Below, piece by piece: positions 4,844 to 7,625 of a stretch of DNA of 7,625 nucleotides. Where the stretch lies: positions 1-7,625 of the forward strand of contig DASSSO010000124.1 of assembly GCA_035776735.1 (NCBI GenBank), in the 5' to 3' direction. A program made the position numbers and the translations under genes. Below the pieces are notes generated by a model. The model saw only the letters and a program-made list of their open reading frames with translations, was not told the DNA's origin and did no database searches. Source of the stretch: JACDAN01 sp035776735 (GTDB taxonomy: Bacteria > Actinomycetota > Thermoleophilia > Gaiellales > Gaiellaceae). How positions within the stretch are numbered: the stretch's first letter is position 1; every line of letters starts with the position of its first letter.

Positions 4844-5669
4844 AGCGCAGCAGTCGAGACAGCCTCCGGTCCTTCAGGAGGCGCCCGCCGGTCTGGCAGG
4901 TGGGGCAGTAGTAGATCGTGTGCTCCTCGAAGTCGACGCGTGCGATCGGAGTTCCGCAGACGTGGCAGGGCTCCGCGAGCTTGTTGTGCACGCGGTAGGT
5001 CTTCTTGTCGTTCGCACCCCGCTCGCGGAGCTCCAGGCCGCGCGCCAGCTCGGCGTCGATCGCCCCGGCGAGACGCGCGACCTCCTCCTCGTCCAGCTCC
5101 TTCGTCAGCGCGTAGGGCGAGAGCCCGGCGTGGTGGAGGATCTCGTTCGCCCAGGCACGGCCGATCCCGGCGATCGCGCGCTGGTCGCGCAGCAGCGAGT
5201 GGAGGCGGCGCGACTCCGAGGCGCAGATCGCCGCCAGCCGCTCGGCCCCGAGCCCGAACGCCTCGGGGCCGAGGTGCGCCAGCTCTTCCTGCGCCTGCTC
5301 GGGCGTGAGCAGCCAGACGCCGGCGCGCTTCTTCGCGCCCGCCTCGGTGAGGACGAGCTGCGAGCCGCCCTGGAACTCCAGCCGGAACGCTGGTCGCTTC
5401 GGACCGGTCTCGCCCACGCGGAGATACCTGAGCCGGCCGGCGGTCATCAGGTGGAAGAGCAGGACGAGCTCGCCGTCGTCGGTCGGCATCAGCAGCCGCT
5501 TGGCCCGCCGCTCGACGCCCGCGAGCCGGCGGCCCTCGAGTGCCGCGAGCGGCGGGTCGTACGTCTTCAAGGTCGCGATGTGCGCCGGGCCGGCCTTCAC
5601 GATCGGGAAGGCGGAGACGGGATCGTCAAGCTGGCGCCGCCAGGCCTCCATCTCGGGAAACTCGGGCAC
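4842..5669 (-). CDS. Fpg/Nei family DNA glycosylase (formamidopyrimidine/endonuclease VIII type)
   Basis: This is a base-excision repair enzyme that would remove oxidised bases and nick the abasic site. The start is GTG at 5669, chosen because it puts the family's invariant PE directly after the initiator (VPEFPEM); Pro2 is the Schiff-base nucleophile after Met removal and Glu3 is catalytic. The frame continues open upstream, but only as an antisense shadow of the divergent gene. The product is 275 residues, the usual length. Lys57 (RRAKRLL) matches the conserved lysine. The helix-two-turn-helix lies at about 152-180 (LRDQRAIAGIGRAWANEIL). The C-terminal zinc finger has Cys235, Cys238, Cys255 and Cys258. 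The finger Arg that grips the flipped base's phosphate in MutM (Q-R-x-T-x-Y-C) is His250 here (EEHTIYYC). This variant seems typical of an actinobacterial subgroup, so its lesion preference may differ from that of MutM. Confidence 0.9.
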   Translation of the reverse strand: MPEFPEMEAWRRQLDDPVSAFPIVKAGPAHIATLKTYDPPLAALEGRRLAGVERRAKRLLMPTDDGELVLLFHLMTAGRLRYLRVGETGPKRPAFRLEFQGGSQLVLTEAGAKKRAGVWLLTPEQAQEELAHLGPEAFGLGAERLAAICASESRRLHSLLRDQRAIAGIGRAWANEILHHAGLSPYALTKELDEEEVARLAGAIDAELARGLELRERGANDKKTYRVHNKLAEPCHVCGTPIARVDFEEHTIYYCPTCQTGGRLLKDRRLSRLLR

Positions 5670-5675
5670 TAGGGT
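5670..5675 (+). promoter_or_regulatory. Possible -10 element for the asparaginase-type gene
   Basis: TAGGGT fits the loose actinobacterial TANNNT pattern and ends 9 bases before ATG 5685. There is no Shine-Dalgarno sequence in the 15-base gap, so a near-leaderless transcript is plausible. No -35 is recognisable; any upstream element would lie inside the divergent glycosylase gene. Confidence 0.22.
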
Positions 5676-5684
5676 TGCGACCTC

Positions 5685-6569
5685 ATGGCTGAGCCGATCA
5701 CGGTAGCCGTCCACCGCGGGGACACCGTGGAGGCGCGGCACCTCGTCCATGCGGTCGCGGTCCGGGACGGCGCGGTCGTCGCCGAGGCGGGGGACGGCGG
5801 GCTCGTCACGTTCATGCGCTCCTCGGCGAAGCCGTTCCAGGCGCTGCCGCTGGTCCGCATCCGGCCGGACCTCGAGGACCGCGAGATCGCGATCGCCTCC
5901 GCGTCCCACCTCGCCGACCCGCAGCAGATCGGCGCCGTCCGGTCGCTGCTCGCGAAGGCGCCCGCCCAGGAGGACGAGCTCGAGTGCGGCGCCGAGGGCG
6001 ACCCTCCGAGCCCGATCCGGCACAACTGCTCGGGCAAGCACGCGGGCTTCCTGGCGCTGTGCCGCACTCGGGGCTGGGACTCACGGGGCTACCGCCGGCC
6101 CGAGCACCCGGTGCAGCAGACGATGCTCGCCGAGGTTGCCGCGGCCGCCGGGGTCCGCGAGCACGAGATCCCGACCGCGATCGACGGCTGCGGCGTCCTC
6201 AACTTCGCCCTGCCGCTCGAGCGGATCGCGTACGCGTTCTCGCGGCTGCCCGAGCTGGACGGAGGTGACCGCGTGGCGGACGCGATGCGCGCGCACCCGG
6301 CGCTGATCCGCGGCCCCGGGGCGCCCGACACGGTCCTGATGGAGTCCCTCCCCGGCTGGATCGCGAAGGGCGGCGCCGAGGCGCTGCTCTGCGCCGCCGG
6401 TCCGGGCGGGATCGGCGTCGCCCTCAAGGTGGAGGACGGAGGCGCCCGCGCGGTCGGGCCGGCGGCCGCCGCGTTCCTGGGCCGCCTCGGGCACCCGCTC
6501 GAGCGTCTCGAGGCGACGCCCGTCGAGAACAGCCGGGGCGAGATCGTGGGCGAAATTCGAGGCGATTGA
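5685..6569 (+). CDS. Asparaginase II-type amidohydrolase (COG4448, Rhizobium etli ReAV-like)
   Basis: This protein is predicted to hydrolyse L-asparagine to aspartate and ammonia. It belongs to the serine/lysine, zinc-binding family typified by the inducible R. etli enzyme, which is unrelated to E. coli AnsA/AnsB. Diagnostic motifs are MRSSAKPFQALP (44-55, with the Ser-x-x-Lys pair Ser46/Lys49), SASHLADP (72-79), HNCSGKHAGFLALC (113-126, Cys115 and Lys118), DGCGVLNFALPL (167-178, Cys169) and the late lysine in GVALKVEDG (244-252). By family knowledge, the two cysteines and Lys118 hold zinc. The length of 294 is somewhat shorter than the roughly 330 usual for the family, but start and end motifs (NSRGEIVGEI) are complete, so it is not truncated. 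There is no signal peptide, so it is cytoplasmic. It is divergent from the glycosylase with 15 bases between starts. Substrate specificity within the family (asparagine or another amide) cannot be read from sequence. Confidence 0.9.
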   Translation: MAEPITVAVHRGDTVEARHLVHAVAVRDGAVVAEAGDGGLVTFMRSSAKPFQALPLVRIRPDLEDREIAIASASHLADPQQIGAVRSLLAKAPAQEDELECGAEGDPPSPIRHNCSGKHAGFLALCRTRGWDSRGYRRPEHPVQQTMLAEVAAAAGVREHEIPTAIDGCGVLNFALPLERIAYAFSRLPELDGGDRVADAMRAHPALIRGPGAPDTVLMESLPGWIAKGGAEALLCAAGPGGIGVALKVEDGGARAVGPAAAAFLGRLGHPLERLEATPVENSRGEIVGEIRGD

Positions 6570-6578
6570 CACGCGCTC

Positions 6579-6596
6579 GACCGGCCGCGATCGGTC
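6579..6596 (+). terminator. Very weak hairpin after the asparaginase-type gene
   Basis: GACCG (6579-6583) and CGGTC (6592-6596) can form a 5-bp stem with an 8-base loop ten bases after the stop. No U-run follows. It is the only candidate terminator before the rpoD promoter. Confidence 0.2.
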
Positions 6597-6618
6597 TCCA
6601 CAGTCCGTAAAGAAAATG

Positions 6619-6647
6619 TTGGCCCCGCGCGAACACCGTTGTATATT
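6619..6647 (+). promoter_or_regulatory. Sigma-70-type promoter of rpoD
   Basis: TTGGCC (6619-6624, four of six to TTGACA) and TATATT (6642-6647, five of six to TATAAT) are separated by an ideal 17 bases, in one of the few AT-rich islands of the window. Transcription would start near 6654, leaving a leader of about 83 bases before the TTG start of rpoD. This is the best promoter match in the window. Confidence 0.72.
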
Positions 6648-6660
6648 CCGGCGACCGGAG

Positions 6661-6688
6661 GGGAGCCGGAACGAGGGGACCGGCTCTC
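6661..6688 (+). other. Stem-loop in the rpoD leader
   Basis: The run 6661-6669 (GGGAGCCGG) pairs with 6680-6688 (CCGGCTCTC): nine pairs including one G-U, with a 10-base loop AACGAGGGGA. It would lie within the first dozen bases of the transcript. No U-run follows, so it is not a standard terminator. It could stabilise the 5' end of the mRNA or mask a site; the purine-rich loop resembles a Shine-Dalgarno sequence. Confidence 0.5.
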
Positions 6689-6736
6689 GCGTGTGCAGGT
6701 CGACAACCCGTCTACGCGGAGAAAGTCGAGGTCCCA

Positions 6737-7625
6737 TTGCTCACGGTCGACATCTCGCTGCCCGACGTCGAGGAACTCCACAAGCTTGTCCAGGAGGGAC
6801 AAGAAAAGGGGTTCCTTACTTATGACGAGATCGTCTCGGCGCTCGAGGAAGTCGAGCTCACGAAGGAGCAGGTCGAAGACTTCTACACCTACCTGATCGA
6901 TCACTCGGTCGAGCTCGTCGAGGGAGACCAGCACAAACACCCGCCCCACGAGCAACCGGCGCTGGCCGGAGCGGAGGAGGCCAATGCGAAGGCGCCGAAG
7001 CTGGATCTGACGGTCGAGCCGTCGCTCGACTCGCTCCGGCTCTACCTACGGGAGATCGGCAAGGTGCCGCTGCTGACCGCCGACCAGGAGATCTACCTGG
7101 CGAAGCGCATCGAGCGCGGCGACATGCACGCGAAGACGCAGATGATCGAGGCGAACCTGCGCCTCGTCGTCTCGATCGCGAAGGGCTACCTCGGCAGAGG
7201 CCTCAGCTTCCTCGACCTGATCCAGGAGGGCTCGCTCGGGCTGATCCGCGCCGTGGAGAAGTTCGACTACCGCAAGGGCTTCAAGTTCTCGACCTACGCG
7301 ACCTGGTGGATCCGCCAGGCGGTGACGCGGGCGATCGCCGACAAGGCGCGCACGATCCGGATCCCCGTGCATATGGTCGAGAAGCTGAACAAGGTCGTGC
7401 ACATCGAGCGCCAGCTCGTGCAGCGGCTCGGGCGGGAGCCCCAGCCGGAGGAGATCGCCGTCGAGCTCGAGATGACCACCGAGGAGGTCCGCGAGATCCT
7501 GCGGATGGCGCAGCACCCGGTTTCACTGGAGAAGCCGATCGGCGAGGAGGAGGAGTCCGAGCTCGGCGACTTCGTCCAGGACGACATGGCCGAGTCGCCC
7601 GACGAGCAGGCATCGCTCTCGCTCC
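6737..7625 (+). CDS. rpoD: Principal RNA polymerase sigma factor RpoD/SigA (partial, C-terminus beyond right edge)
   Basis: 296 residues are visible with no stop. Residues 1-63 form a region 1.1-like helical domain (VQEGQEKGFLTYDEIVSAL), followed by a short acidic/His-rich linker. Region 1.2 is DSLRLYLREIGKVPLLT (98-114). Region 2 covers about 130-212 and is nearly canonical: NLRLVVSIAKGYLGRG, FLDLIQEGSLGLIRAVEKFDYRKGFKFSTYATWWIRQAV and RTIRIPVHM, the last entering region 3.0. Region 3 follows (LGREPQPEEIAVELEMTTEEVREIL), ending in the acidic 3.2 loop area. Region 4, which reads the -35, is outside the window. The start is TTG at 6737 with GAGG at 6728-6731, five bases upstream. No ATG or GTG occurs in frame before residue 1, and the first in-frame ATG would delete region 1. 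This factor directs housekeeping transcription. Region 1.1 is short compared with the long acidic N-termini of many actinobacterial SigA/HrdB proteins. Confidence 0.96.
   Translation, partial: MLTVDISLPDVEELHKLVQEGQEKGFLTYDEIVSALEEVELTKEQVEDFYTYLIDHSVELVEGDQHKHPPHEQPALAGAEEANAKAPKLDLTVEPSLDSLRLYLREIGKVPLLTADQEIYLAKRIERGDMHAKTQMIEANLRLVVSIAKGYLGRGLSFLDLIQEGSLGLIRAVEKFDYRKGFKFSTYATWWIRQAVTRAIADKARTIRIPVHMVEKLNKVVHIERQLVQRLGREPQPEEIAVELEMTTEEVREILRMAQHPVSLEKPIGEEEESELGDFVQDDMAESPDEQASLSL

Noticed and set aside
5670..6041. N-terminal extension of the glycosylase frame to a Met at 6041
   Set aside because: It would overlap the divergent asparaginase-type gene by over 350 bases and would displace the catalytic Pro-Glu, which must be at the N-terminus.
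6081..6955. Two minus-strand open frames (6081-6737 and 6089-6955) across the asparaginase-rpoD junction
   Set aside because: They cross the rpoD promoter and run antisense to two strongly recognised genes with no family similarity.

Overview
This is a high-GC (roughly 70%), gene-dense chromosomal stretch that reads as ordinary genome of an actinomycete. The GC-ending codons, the GTG/TTG starts, and the style of FolE2, the zinc-dependent asparaginase-type enzyme and the Fpg-like glycosylase (resembling deep-branching Actinomycetota such as Thermoleophilia) suggest this. That placement is from recalled family resemblance, not a search. There is no tRNA, rRNA, CRISPR array, transposase, integrase or phage gene, and no intergenic gap exceeds 170 bases.

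Left block (1-1515, all on the minus strand, read right to left): a short-chain dehydrogenase-like protein with a non-canonical active site, then an ECF sigma factor 7 bases downstream, then a 4-base GTGA overlap into a membrane protein that runs off the left edge and is the probable anti-sigma partner. Two near-identical 13-mers spaced 20 bases apart sit directly before the first gene.

Middle block: a secreted protein with a cupredoxin-like fold that has lost its copper ligands (1638-2501, plus) and an Fe/Mn superoxide dismutase with a TTG start and its own likely promoter (2575-3198, plus). A strong GC stem-loop separates the latter from the convergent folE2 (3214-4191, minus), the type IB GTP cyclohydrolase that starts pterin/folate synthesis. 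Divergent from folE2 is a small orphan protein with a histidine-kinase phosphoacceptor domain but no recognisable ATP-binding motifs (4233-4820, plus). Convergent with it is an Fpg/Nei-type DNA glycosylase (4842-5669, minus). Only 15 bases beyond the glycosylase start lies the start of a divergent asparaginase-II-type amidohydrolase (5685-6569, plus).

Right block: a clear sigma-70-type promoter (TTGGCC-17-TATATT), an 80-odd-base leader with a 9-bp stem-loop, and the principal sigma factor rpoD from a TTG start at 6737, cut by the right edge before region 4. The window therefore carries two sigma factors, an accessory ECF one and the housekeeping one.

I see no coherent undescribed multi-gene system. 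The points worth a second look are enzymes or binding folds that keep the scaffold but change key residues (SDR, cupredoxin-like protein, kinase-like protein, glycosylase), the SDR-sigma-membrane protein operon, and several regulatory structures around starts.
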